Counted from the stretch's first letter, positions 7,030 to 13,566 are shown. The stretch is DNA of 13,566 bases from Thermococci archaeon (GCA_003660555.1 QMUK01000028.1:1-13566), one strand, 5' to 3'. Notes: a model not told the origin generated them from the letters alone. A program made the numbers and translations.

Positions 7030-7565
7030 TGAAGATCTCTGAGAGAGATAGAGAGTTTCTCTCTGAACCTAGGGGGAAGCTTTTCAAGAAAATGGACAAT
7101 GAATTCGTTTCAATGTTAAAGGGAAAGTTCTTAATGTCTGTTGGGGACATGGTGACCAAGTCACTGTTGAGAGTAGGTATAGACCCAGACATAGCAATAA
7201 TAGACGGTAAAATAGAGAGGAAAGAAATTGGAATAGAAGAGGGAATAAAGGAAACGTTCGATAGAGTAATTAGGGTGAGAAATCCTCCGGGAGAGATAAC
7301 CAGGGAGTTAGTAGAATCTATAAGAGATTCGATTCTCTCTGGAAAGAGAACACTCATAATAGTTGATGGAGAGGAGGATCTAGCAGGAGTCCCATGTGTA
7401 GCTTTCTCCTCGGAGCATAGCGTCCTAGTTTATGGTCAGCCCGGTGAAGGTGTAGTCCTCTTAGAAATATCGGATTCGGACAGAAGAAAGGCAAGAGAAA
7501 TAGTTGGGGGTATCGACCTTGAAAATAGAATATTTAGAGAGGAAAGAGAACCCACTCTTGAATAG
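7029..7565 (+). CDS. GTP-dependent dephospho-CoA kinase (DUF359 family)
   Basis: This family performs the last step of archaeal CoA synthesis, phosphorylating dephospho-CoA with GTP, as shown for the Thermococcus kodakarensis enzyme. The 178-residue protein has the family blocks VGDMVTKSLL at 38-47, DIAIIDGKIERKE at about 54-66, NPPGEIT, VDGEEDLAGVPC and the strand HSVLVYGQPGEGVVLLEI. ATG 7029 forms a TGATG junction with spt4 and has AAGGGTGAG 4 nt upstream; ATG 7026 would add one Met. The reading frame stays open upstream of 7026, but that part overlaps spt4 and does not look like this family. The 3' end overlaps rps24e by 47 nt. Its place between spt4 and rps24e is a common archaeal context. 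Confidence 0.92.
   Translation: MKISERDREFLSEPRGKLFKKMDNEFVSMLKGKFLMSVGDMVTKSLLRVGIDPDIAIIDGKIERKEIGIEEGIKETFDRVIRVRNPPGEITRELVESIRDSILSGKRTLIIVDGEEDLAGVPCVAFSSEHSVLVYGQPGEGVVLLEISDSDRRKAREIVGGIDLENRIFREEREPTLE
7506..7512 (+). promoter_or_regulatory. Shine-Dalgarno site deciding the rps24e start
   Basis: GGGGGTA lies within the dephospho-CoA kinase gene and ends 6 nt before TTG 7519. It overlaps the alternative TTG 7504, so that start is not served by it. Confidence 0.55.
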
Positions 7566-7827
7566 AACTGAAGTAACAGCACTAGTACACCACGAAGGCC
7601 CCACTCCGAGGAGGTCAGAAGTTAAGGCTAGAATCTCAGCGGAACTAGATGCAGATCCAGATCTAGTGATAGTAGACAAAATAGAACAAGAATTTGGAAG
7701 ACCAGTATCTAGATGCTTCGTGAAAATATACAAGGACAGGGAGTCACTTGAGAAAATAGAACCAGAGCATAAAATAAGGAAAAACATGGAAAAGAAGCCA
7801 GAAAAAGATGAGGGAGGTTCTGAGTAA
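7519..7827 (+). CDS. rps24e: Small-subunit ribosomal protein S24e
   Basis: From TTG 7519 the product has 102 residues and begins with the family signature [18 protein letters not shown], where the ENPLLNR block is diagnostic. [16 protein letters not shown] and the later [25 protein letters not shown] complete the alpha-beta fold, and the tail is Lys/Glu-rich. TTG 7504 is also in frame but adds five residues foreign to the family. The first 47 nt overlap the end of the dephospho-CoA kinase gene, the longest overlap in the window. Its stop shares one base with the ATG of rps27ae. Confidence 0.95.
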   Translation: MKIEYLERKENPLLNRTEVTALVHHEGPTPRRSEVKARISAELDADPDLVIVDKIEQEFGRPVSRCFVKIYKDRESLEKIEPEHKIRKNMEKKPEKDEGGSE

Positions 7828-7976
7828 TGAAGTGGAAGATGTACATCCTGAAAGGAGACAAAGTAATGAGGAGAAACCCATTCTGCCCTAGATGTGGTTT
7901 GGGAGTGTTCATGGCAGACCACGGAGACAGATATGCCTGCGGGAAATGCGGTTACACACAATGGAAGAGGAAGTAA
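7827..7976 (+). CDS. rps27ae: Small-subunit ribosomal protein S27ae (zinc-binding)
   Basis: This gene encodes 49 residues, the usual archaeal length; in eukaryotes the same protein is made as a ubiquitin fusion. Reading from ATG 7827, the zinc site is CxxC at 20-23 (CPRC) and at 38-41 (CGKC). The family segments [11 protein letters not shown] and [15 protein letters not shown] are clear. GGGAGGTT at about 7812-7818 serves as SD. The gene overlaps rps24e by one base (TAATG) and ends 16 nt before kae1. Confidence 0.96.
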   Translation: MKWKMYILKGDKVMRRNPFCPRCGLGVFMADHGDRYACGKCGYTQWKRK

Positions 7977-7992
7977 GTTTGGAGGAGGCTGT

Positions 7993-8970
7993 TTGATCTC
8001 TCTTGGAATAGAAGGGACTGCCTACAAACTCGGAGTCGGAATAGTAACAGATAAGGGAGAAATACTAGCTAATGTATCCAGAGTGTTTTCCCCTAAGAAA
8101 GGGGGGTTGAAGCCAAGAGAGGCAGCCCAATACTATGCTGAGAACATATCTTCTCTAATAAGGGAATCTCTAGAAAAGGCTAATTTGAGTGCTAGGGACA
8201 TAGACATAGTCTCTTTCTCTCAAGGACCTGGTATGGGGCCATGTCTTAGAGTGGTGGCAACTGCTGCTAGGTCCCTTTCCCTGGGCCTAGGAATTCCCAT
8301 AGTTGGAGTCAATCACGGAGTGGCTCACATAGAGATAGGAAGACTCATTACGAAATTGGAGGATCCCCTAGTACTCTTCGTTAGTGGAGGAAACACTCAA
8401 GTCATAACTTTTCAAGACAGGAGATACAGAGTAATCGGAGAAACTATGGACATGGCCTTAGGAAACTGTATAGACAGATTGGGTAGAGAACTGGGGCTGG
8501 AATTTCCTTGGGCCCTTTCGGTTCAAGAGTTAGCTAAGAGAGGGGAGAAGTTCATCGAGTTGCCATACATCGTAAAGGGCATGGAGCTCTCCTTCTCTGG
8601 ATTGTTAACATCAGCTTTAGAAAAAATAGGGAAAGTGAGACCAGAGGATCTATGTTACAGCTTTCTGGAAACGTCATTTGCCATGTTGACTGAAGTGGCA
8701 GAGAGAGGATTGACACTCACTGGAAAAGAAGAATTGTTGCTCTGCGGAGGAGTTGGAGCCCTAGATAGACTCAAAGAAATGCTCAAGGAGATGGTCTCAG
8801 AACACGGGGCTAAGTTAGGAGTAACCCCTCCCGAATATTCCGTTGACAACGGCGCAATGATAGCATGGACCGGGATTCTATATTATAAGTCTGGGACGAA
8901 ACACAAAATAGAGGAGACTGTCGTTAAACAGAGATTCCGAATAGAGGAGGTAGAGGTCAATTGGCGCTAA
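7993..8970 (+). CDS. kae1: KEOPS subunit Kae1 (tRNA t6A37 threonylcarbamoyltransferase)
   Basis: Kae1 moves threonylcarbamoyl from its AMP ester to A37 of ANN-reading tRNAs within the KEOPS complex. From TTG 7993 the protein has 325 residues, the family length. Metal ligands are present: His 108 and His 112 (NHGVAHIEIGR) and Asp 285 (SVDNGAMIAWTG). Nucleotide-site blocks VSGGNTQVI (130-138), DMALGNCIDRLGRELG (153-168), SFSGLLTSAL (200-209) and CGGVGALDRL (251-260) are also there. The start has GGAGGAGG 4-5 nt upstream. Oddly, the segment that usually reads PGGP in archaeal Kae1 and bacterial TsaD reads PWALS here (172-176), possibly from two compensating indels. The gene is not fused to bud32 but overlaps it by 10 nt. 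Confidence 0.95.
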   Translation: MISLGIEGTAYKLGVGIVTDKGEILANVSRVFSPKKGGLKPREAAQYYAENISSLIRESLEKANLSARDIDIVSFSQGPGMGPCLRVVATAARSLSLGLGIPIVGVNHGVAHIEIGRLITKLEDPLVLFVSGGNTQVITFQDRRYRVIGETMDMALGNCIDRLGRELGLEFPWALSVQELAKRGEKFIELPYIVKGMELSFSGLLTSALEKIGKVRPEDLCYSFLETSFAMLTEVAERGLTLTGKEELLLCGGVGALDRLKEMLKEMVSEHGAKLGVTPPEYSVDNGAMIAWTGILYYKSGTKHKIEETVVKQRFRIEEVEVNWR

Positions 8971-9605
8971 TGAGCAAAGGAGCTGAAGCAGATTTATATC
9001 TCGAGGAATACGAGATATCTCCAGGAAATAAGATGAAAGTTGTAGTAAAATTCAGAAAAGAGAAGAAATACAGGGTAAAACAGCTAGACAGAAAGATAAG
9101 GAGTACTAGAACTAGAAAAGAATCTAAATTGATGCATTCTGCCAGAGAAAATGGAGTTCCAGTTCCTTGGATATTGGAGGTAGATCCAGAGAATTTCTAC
9201 ATAGTCATGGAATACGTGGATGGGAAAAGGTTGAGAGAGATCATGCTATCCAAAGAGTTAAGCAAAGAGAGCGTCAATGAACTATTCAGAGAAATAGGAA
9301 GAATTGTCGGAAAATTGCACTCATCGGGAATAGTTCACGGAGATCTCACCACAGGAAACATGATACTATCCGAAGGCGGTGAGCTTTACCTAATAGACTT
9401 CGGCCTAGGGGAATTCTCCAAGAGAGCAGAGGACTTCGCTGTAGATATATACGTCCTCAAGCGAACACTAGAGAGCACTCATTACGAGTACAAGGAAACA
9501 TTAAAGTACTTCCTGGAAGGCTATTCTCAGACATTCGAAAAGGTGAGAGAAGTCCTAGAGAAGTTGAAAGACGTAGAGAGGAGGGGTAGATACGTCGCTA
9601 GGTAG
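8961..9605 (+). CDS. bud32: KEOPS subunit Bud32 (small atypical kinase/ATPase)
   Basis: Bud32 is the ATPase/kinase-like subunit that sits next to Kae1 in KEOPS. The 214-residue protein has the shortened kinase fold of the family: GAEADLYL at 7-14, Lys 30 in VVVKFRKEKKYR, LDRKIRSTRTRKESKLM at 42-58, IVMEYVDGKRLR at 81-92, catalytic HGDLTTGN at 126-133 (Asp 128), DFGLGE at 146-151 and the basic RRGRYVAR tail. TTG 8961 follows GAGGAGGT and overlaps the kae1 stop; ATG 8970 is an alternative that would drop three residues. Unlike in several euryarchaea, the two genes are separate. All catalytic residues look intact. Confidence 0.95.
   Translation: MALMSKGAEADLYLEEYEISPGNKMKVVVKFRKEKKYRVKQLDRKIRSTRTRKESKLMHSARENGVPVPWILEVDPENFYIVMEYVDGKRLREIMLSKELSKESVNELFREIGRIVGKLHSSGIVHGDLTTGNMILSEGGELYLIDFGLGEFSKRAEDFAVDIYVLKRTLESTHYEYKETLKYFLEGYSQTFEKVREVLEKLKDVERRGRYVAR
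9580..9586 (+). promoter_or_regulatory. Shine-Dalgarno-like site upstream of the start-less XTP pyrophosphatase gene
   Basis: GGAGGGG near the end of bud32 ends 5 nt before an ACG codon at 9592, the same spacing as at rpl7ae and rps3ae. It is about 20 nt from ATA 9607, so it would favour ACG if it is used. The bases also encode the Arg-rich end of Bud32, so the match may be coincidental. Confidence 0.35.
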
Positions 9606-9606
9606 G

Positions 9607-10161
9607 ATATATTTCATCACCTCCAATAAAGGAAAATACGAAGAGGTGAAAGAGTTCCTGAAGGATGACGTTGAAGTTTTGATGCTGAGGAAGAGATATC
9701 TAGAAATACAGTCTGAGGACCTAGAGGAGATAGCCCTTGAGTCGATGAAGTACCTCTCTAAGGAGTTGAAGTTGCCCATGATGATAGAGGACTCCGGCCT
9801 CTTTATAGATTGCCTCAATGGATTTCCTGGCCCCTATTCTTCTTACATTTTCGAGAAAATAGGGAACAAGGGAATATTAAAGTTGATGTCTGGCGAGGAA
9901 AATAGGAGAGCTAAATTCGTTTCTGTCATAGCCTATTGGGAACCAGAAATAGAGGTCAAGATATTTAAAGGGCAAACCCAAGGCACGATATCAGAGGAGG
10001 AGAGAGGAGAGAAGGGATTTGGATTTGACCCCATCTTCATACCATCGGGCCAAAACAAGACCTTTGGAGAGATGGACAGGGAGGAGAAAAATAGGTTCTC
10101 CCATAGGGGAAAGGCCCTAGAGCAGTTTAAGAGGTGGTTGAATGGCAAGAATGCACGCTAG
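9607..10161 (+). CDS. XTP/dITP pyrophosphatase (HAM1/RdgB family), non-canonical start
   Basis: The enzyme hydrolyses XTP, ITP and dITP to monophosphates, cleaning deaminated purines from the NTP pool. Family motifs are strong: the N-terminal nucleotide-binding block [36 protein letters not shown] in the middle, and [20 protein letters not shown] with [12 protein letters not shown] near the end. The first ATG/GTG/TTG in frame is GTG 9646, which would remove strand 1 and the TSNKGK motif. From an in-frame TAG at 9574 to that GTG no canonical start exists. The coordinates here use ATA 9607 (184 residues, matching the family N-terminus); ACG 9592 (189 residues) has better SD spacing. A sequence error is also possible. 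The 3' end overlaps rps15 by 20 nt. Confidence 0.85.
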   Translation: MYFITSNKGKYEEVKEFLKDDVEVLMLRKRYLEIQSEDLEEIALESMKYLSKELKLPMMIEDSGLFIDCLNGFPGPYSSYIFEKIGNKGILKLMSGEENRRAKFVSVIAYWEPEIEVKIFKGQTQGTISEEERGEKGFGFDPIFIPSGQNKTFGEMDREEKNRFSHRGKALEQFKRWLNGKNAR

Positions 10162-10597
10162 AAAACGAGGAAGGTCCGGCTCAACTAGGCCTTACAGGAC
10201 TTCCCCTCCGGAGTGGGTGAAGTACACACCTGAGGAAGTCGAAGACCTAATAGTTAAACTATCTAAAGAGGGGGTCCCCCCAAGTCAAATAGGGATAATC
10301 CTAAGGGATCAGTATGGAATACCCAGAGCTAAACTGATAACTGGTAAAAGAATAACCAAAATACTAAAAGAGAAGGGATTGCTCCAAGATATACCAGAAG
10401 ACCTAATGAACTTGATAAAAAGAGCAGTAAACCTAAGAGAACACTTAGATAAGCACCCAAAGGATCTCCATTCTAGGAGAGGGCTAATACTAATAGAGTC
10501 CAAGATAAGGAGGCTAGTGAAATACTACGTCAATAAGGGGGTACTCCCAGAAGGGTGGAAATACGATCCAGAGCAGGCGAAGTTACTAGTGAGGTGA
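10142..10597 (+). CDS. rps15: Small-subunit ribosomal protein S15 (eukaryotic S13 type)
   Basis: S15 is an early-assembling 30S protein that binds the 16S rRNA central domain. The 151-residue protein has the archaeal/eukaryotic N-terminal extension ([19 protein letters not shown], then [15 protein letters not shown] and the [16 protein letters not shown] helix region). The S15 core follows, with the conserved basic [24 protein letters not shown] and the [15 protein letters not shown] ending. ATG 10142 has GAGGTGGT shortly upstream and lies inside the end of the XTP pyrophosphatase gene. The next gene begins 8 nt after the stop. The S15-RecJ-like order is common in archaea. Confidence 0.97.
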   Translation: MARMHARKRGRSGSTRPYRTSPPEWVKYTPEEVEDLIVKLSKEGVPPSQIGIILRDQYGIPRAKLITGKRITKILKEKGLLQDIPEDLMNLIKRAVNLREHLDKHPKDLHSRRGLILIESKIRRLVKYYVNKGVLPEGWKYDPEQAKLLVR

Positions 10598-10605
10598 GAT
10601 AGGCC

Positions 10606-11979
10606 GTGAAAATACCCAGTGAGATGTCAGAGAGAATCAAGGAACTCGCTGAAGCAATATCAGAAGCAGAGAGAGTAAGAGTAATAACTCACATAGACGC
10701 AGATGGGTTGAGCTCGGCAGGCATAATATGTTCGATTCTTCACAAGGAGGAGAAACAGTTCTCGGTCAAAGCAATTAAACAGTTAGACAAAGACAACATA
10801 TCTGAGCTGTTTTCAAATATGAGGAGTGATCTTCTTATTTTAACCGATCTAGGAAGTGGTCAGGCCGATAAGCTCCCAAAAAACAAGGGAGTTTGTATAA
10901 TAGACCACCATCAACCAGTGAGCAGTGAAATACTACAACTAAATCCACACTTCTTCGGAATAGATGGATCAAGAGAAGTTAGCAGCTCTGGTCTATGCTA
11001 TTTAGTCGCTAGGGAGATGGGATACAGAGATCTATCTCCTCTAGCAATAGTGGGAGCTGTAGGAGATAACCAAGACTCAAGGGGGGAGTTACTCGGACTG
11101 AATAAGGAAATTCTAAAAGAAGCAGAAAAAGAAGGGCTAGTTATAGTGGAAAAGGACATAAGGATATTTGGAAGACAAACTAGGCCACTCTTCAAGGCTT
11201 TGGAGTATACTACTAACCCGTATTTGCCTGGGATAAGCGGTAGTGAGAGGGGGGCAATAGAGTTCCTAGAGGAAATCGGGGTCCCGCTTAAGAGAGGAGA
11301 CAAATGGGTGAGATTGGTAGACTTAACCGAAGAGGAGAAGAAGAAGGTGCTAACAGGCCTAGTCATGAGGATAGTCAAAACAGGAGGAAGCGTGGAATCA
11401 GCCAAAGTGCTTGTGGGAGAAGTTTATACGTTTCCAGCAGAGAAGGGAATGTTAAGGGACGCTAAGGAGTACTCCACTCTTCTGAATGCCTGTGGAAGGA
11501 GAGGATTCCCAGGGGTGGGCATAGCAGTAGCGATGGGAGACAGAAACGAGAACCTGAGGAAAGCGGAGAGTATATTAGATGAATACAGGAGAGAAGTTTC
11601 AGAGGCTATAGAACTACTGCAGAAGGAGGGATTAAAGGAAAAGGGAATCCTCAAGTACTTCCTAGCTGGAGACAGGATAAGGGACACTGTAATTGGAACA
11701 GTGACTTCAATGCTCATGGGCAGAAGGGAGGAAGTTTTAGTCGGCATGGCCAATTCAGAAAACGGGAAAGTAAAGGTATCTGCTAGAACTACAAGGGAAT
11801 TAACCAATAAAGGAGTAAATCTTGGGATAGCTCTTAGAAGAGCGGCAGAGTCGGTGGGAGGAGATGGTGGAGGGCATAGTGTAGCAGCAGGAGCTAAAAT
11901 TCCAAGGGGAAGGGAAATGGATCTGATTGAATTCTTGGAGAAGGAAATAGAGAGACAGGTGAACGAAATTGATGGCTGA
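10606..11979 (+). CDS. DHH-family phosphoesterase, archaeal RecJ/GAN (Cdc45-related)
   Basis: Archaeal RecJ homologues are single-strand exonucleases or nanoRNases; some (GAN) bind GINS and relate to eukaryotic Cdc45. The 457-residue protein has all DHH-domain metal motifs: HIDADG at 29-34, TDLG at 80-83 (Asp 81), DHH at 100-102 and GDNQD at 153-157. The C-terminal DHHA1 domain has GGGHSVAAGAKIP at about 421-433, which binds the nucleic-acid end. With every acidic and His residue kept, it is predicted to be active rather than a Cdc45-like inactive form. GTG 10606 follows GAGGTGA with an 8-nt gap. Context between rps15 and pcc1 supports the archaeal GAN/RecJ group; which paralogue it is cannot be decided here. 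Confidence 0.88.
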   Translation: MKIPSEMSERIKELAEAISEAERVRVITHIDADGLSSAGIICSILHKEEKQFSVKAIKQLDKDNISELFSNMRSDLLILTDLGSGQADKLPKNKGVCIIDHHQPVSSEILQLNPHFFGIDGSREVSSSGLCYLVAREMGYRDLSPLAIVGAVGDNQDSRGELLGLNKEILKEAEKEGLVIVEKDIRIFGRQTRPLFKALEYTTNPYLPGISGSERGAIEFLEEIGVPLKRGDKWVRLVDLTEEEKKKVLTGLVMRIVKTGGSVESAKVLVGEVYTFPAEKGMLRDAKEYSTLLNACGRRGFPGVGIAVAMGDRNENLRKAESILDEYRREVSEAIELLQKEGLKEKGILKYFLAGDRIRDTVIGTVTSMLMGRREEVLVGMANSENGKVKVSARTTRELTNKGVNLGIALRRAAESVGGDGGGHSVAAGAKIPRGREMDLIEFLEKEIERQVNEIDG

Positions 11980-12253
11980 AATAAGAATAGAGTATCCTAG
12001 GGGAGTATCTGGCTTAGTATTCAGTTGCACTGAGATAGAGAATAAAGAAGCTCCACCAGGAGTTTTCGTGAAGTGGCTAGGGGTCAAGAACGAAGAAATA
12101 TCTGGGAAACTAATAGTGGAAGTCGGAAGAGATCTGAAAAATATTAAGACTTTGTTGTCTACCCTAGAGGATTTGCTTCTCCATGTTTTGATAGTAGAAA
12201 CGATTTGGAGGGATTTGCTTGGCGAAGAAAGGAATGGACGCTTGGAGAGCTAA
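11969..12253 (+). CDS. pcc1: KEOPS subunit Pcc1
   Basis: Pcc1 is the small dimerising subunit of KEOPS that contacts Kae1 and helps bind tRNA. The product is about 94 residues with the family's beta-beta-alpha-beta-beta-alpha pattern: strands IRIEYP and GLVFSCTEIEN, then PGVFVKWLGVKNEEISGKLIVEVG, then the amphipathic helix LKNIKTLLSTLEDLLLHVLIVETIW. Sequence conservation in this family is low, so the call rests on length, fold pattern and position between the RecJ-like gene and rps3ae, where pcc1 is found in many archaea. The start is TTG 11969 (AGGTGA 6-7 nt upstream) or ATG 11972. The gene overlaps its neighbours by 11 and 35 nt. Confidence 0.78.
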   Translation: MMAEIRIEYPRGVSGLVFSCTEIENKEAPPGVFVKWLGVKNEEISGKLIVEVGRDLKNIKTLLSTLEDLLLHVLIVETIWRDLLGEERNGRLES

Positions 12254-12785
12254 GTCTTGGTATACAGTAGTCGCTCCAGATTACTTCGGAGGGGTTGAAA
12301 TCGGCGAGACTCCTGCAGACTCTCCTGAGAAGTTACTAGGTAGAGTAATAGAAGTGACTCTGAGGGAACTCACTAATGACATAACTAAGCAACATGTAAA
12401 GCTGAAGTTCCAGATAGACAGAGTAAATGGGGAGAGAGCATACTCCAAATTCATAGGACATTCTTTTACCAGGGATTACGTGAGGAGCAAAGTGAGAAGG
12501 GGGACTACTAGAATAGACGCAATATTTGACGTGAAAACAGCTGATGGGAAGAAAATAAGAGTGTGTGCCATAGCATTCACGAGATACAGAGCTAAGACAT
12601 CTCAAGAAGATGAAATGAGAAGTATAATGAGAGAATACATAACCGAGGAGGCATCCAAGACCAAATTCGAAGATTTCGTTAGGAAAGTGGTAGGAGGAGA
12701 ATACAATAAGGAAATGGAAGAGAGAGTGAGGAAAATCTTCCCTGTGAGAGCTGTAGAGATAAGGAAGACAAAGGTATTGAAATGA
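12219..12785 (+). CDS. rps3ae: Small-subunit ribosomal protein S3Ae (eukaryotic S1e)
   Basis: The 188-residue protein belongs to the archaeal/eukaryotic 30S platform protein S3Ae. Typical blocks are the start AKKGMDAWRAKSWYTVVAP, then GETPADSPEKLLGRVIEVTL, the LKFQIDRVNGERAYSKFIGH region, FTRDYVRSKVRRGTTRID and the C-terminal KIFPVRAVEIRKTKVLK. TTG 12219 has GGAGGGA at 12207-12213, a 5-nt gap, and lies inside pcc1. Its stop overlaps the next start as ATGA at 12782-12785. Identity is firm. Confidence 0.97.
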   Translation: MAKKGMDAWRAKSWYTVVAPDYFGGVEIGETPADSPEKLLGRVIEVTLRELTNDITKQHVKLKFQIDRVNGERAYSKFIGHSFTRDYVRSKVRRGTTRIDAIFDVKTADGKKIRVCAIAFTRYRAKTSQEDEMRSIMREYITEEASKTKFEDFVRKVVGGEYNKEMEERVRKIFPVRAVEIRKTKVLK

Positions 12786-13566
12786 AGGAGGAAGAGTGGA
12801 ACTACCTAATAAAGACACAAAAGGATATGGAAGGCGTAGTGGCTTCTATACTCATGGAGAGAGGATACAAAGCTAAACCAAGACCTTATGGGTTCAAGGG
12901 AATAGTATTAGCTTGTGCTGAGGAAAGGGACCTAAGAGACATACCAGAGATCGAGAAAGCAATAAAAATAGACTTCTTGGTCAGATCAGAGCTGGAAGAA
13001 ATACTTTCCTTGGGATATGAGATATCTAAACGGATAAAAGATGGAGAGACGTTTGCAGTGAGGACCAAAAGAAGAGGAAAACATGATTTCACTTCAATAG
13101 AATTAAACACGAGGTTAGGATCGTTGATAAGAGAGATTAGCGGAGCAGAAGTAAACTTAGAGAATCCAGACAAAACAGTACTAGTGGAGATAATAGGAGA
13201 GACGTCTGTGATATCCATTCAAGAAGGACATATAGGCTACAAGAAGAACAAAGGAAAAATGGTGAGAGATTTGCTTTCTAGGACAACAGTGATTCAGGTA
13301 CCGTATCTTGGCCCTTTGGATGCCTCTAAGACAATGGGTGTAAGAATAGGGAGAAGTGCGCAGGCATTTGAAATAAAGAATCTAATCATATCTCCTTGGA
13401 GAGAAGTCAGGGCAGAGGAACTCTGCACATTCATAGAGGGGCTTCTGGAGGGAATAAGAAGTAGGTACGAGATACAAAAGAGAACTTATGGGAGAGAGCC
13501 TCATAGAGTCTCTGTGACACTCAGAGATCTATATCAGCTAATAAGAGAAATATGGAGCATGAATAA
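12782..13566 (+). CDS. THUMP-domain RNA-binding protein with putative SPOUT methyltransferase domain (partial)
   Basis: The frame runs from ATG 12782 (ATGA overlap with rps3ae) through 261 codons to the right edge, so the C-terminus is missing. Residues about 50-150 look like a THUMP domain, with FAVRTKRRGKHDFTS and AEVNLENPDKTVLVEII, a fold found in tRNA-modifying enzymes. From about 165 the segment IQVPYLGPLDASKTMGVRIG and RSAQAFEIKNLIISP resembles the archaeal SPOUT-type methylase domain fused to THUMP (AF2226-like). It would then be a tRNA or rRNA methyltransferase, but the target is unknown. THUMP is well supported; the SPOUT part is from recollection of the family and is less sure. Confidence 0.75.
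   Translation, partial: MKEEEWNYLIKTQKDMEGVVASILMERGYKAKPRPYGFKGIVLACAEERDLRDIPEIEKAIKIDFLVRSELEEILSLGYEISKRIKDGETFAVRTKRRGKHDFTSIELNTRLGSLIREISGAEVNLENPDKTVLVEIIGETSVISIQEGHIGYKKNKGKMVRDLLSRTTVIQVPYLGPLDASKTMGVRIGRSAQAFEIKNLIISPWREVRAEELCTFIEGLLEGIRSRYEIQKRTYGREPHRVSVTLRDLYQLIREIWSMN

Noticed and set aside
8955-8975. Kae1-Bud32 fusion
   Set aside because: Kae1 has a clear TAA at 8968-8970 and Bud32 starts in a different frame with its own SD.
9646-9648. GTG 9646 as the XTP pyrophosphatase start
   Set aside because: It would delete strand 1 and the conserved TSNKGK nucleotide-binding motif that is encoded in frame just upstream.
11800-12087. Minus-strand frames opposite the plus-strand genes
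   Set aside because: They lie opposite well-conserved genes, have Ser/Leu/Pro-rich composition typical of antisense frames, and match no family I recognise.
1-13566. tRNA or rRNA genes, CRISPR arrays, insertion sequences
   Set aside because: No cloverleaf-like segments, regularly spaced repeats, transposase motifs or terminal repeats were seen; nearly every base is in a recognised gene.

Overview
The window looks like chromosomal core-genome DNA from a thermophilic archaeon. It carries archaeal and eukaryote-type ribosomal proteins (L7Ae, S28e, L24e, S6e, S24e, S27ae, S15, S3Ae), aIF5B, aIF2-gamma, Rpo7, Spt4 and three KEOPS subunits. It also has a good archaeal BRE/TATA promoter. Arginine is mostly AGA/AGG, isoleucine is often ATA, and about half of the starts are TTG with Shine-Dalgarno (SD) support. 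Unfused Kae1 and Bud32 and the overall gene set suggest a TACK-type lineage (Korarchaeota-like would fit), but the sequence alone does not settle the taxon.

Layout. Bases 1-1174 are on the minus strand and hold a radical SAM enzyme (cut off by the left edge) and a DUF211 protein. A compact divergent promoter lies at about 1180-1215. It has a near-palindrome and one TATA element that could serve both directions. From about 1236 to the right edge everything is on the plus strand. Twenty genes follow one another with gaps of about 10 nt or less or with overlaps of up to 47 nt, and I see no terminator between them: rpl7ae, rps28e, rpl24e, ndk, aIF5B, rps6e, aIF2-gamma, a PIN nuclease, rpo7, spt4, GTP-dependent dephospho-CoA kinase, rps24e, rps27ae, kae1, bud32, XTP/ITP pyrophosphatase, rps15, a RecJ/GAN-like DHH phosphoesterase, pcc1, rps3ae, and a THUMP-SPOUT RNA methylase cut off by the right edge (21 plus-strand genes counting that last one).

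How the genes work together. The run supplies ribosome parts, two translation GTPases (start-tRNA delivery and subunit joining), RNA polymerase stalk and elongation factors, nucleotide supply and clean-up (Ndk, XTPase), CoA synthesis, and tRNA t6A modification (Kae1, Bud32, Pcc1). It also has likely rRNA/tRNA processing or modification enzymes (PIN, THUMP-SPOUT) and a replication/repair-type nuclease. It is a growth-linked information-processing superoperon. I found no mobile element, CRISPR array, tRNA or rRNA gene.

The window is mostly ordinary. The points that merit a second look are: the XTP pyrophosphatase gene has no ATG/GTG/TTG start upstream of its conserved N-terminal motif; Kae1 has lost its usual Gly-Gly-Pro motif in a way that looks like two compensating one-base indels; the rpl7ae leader has box C/D-like motifs and an SD hairpin that suggest autoregulation; and the divergent promoters share one TATA box.
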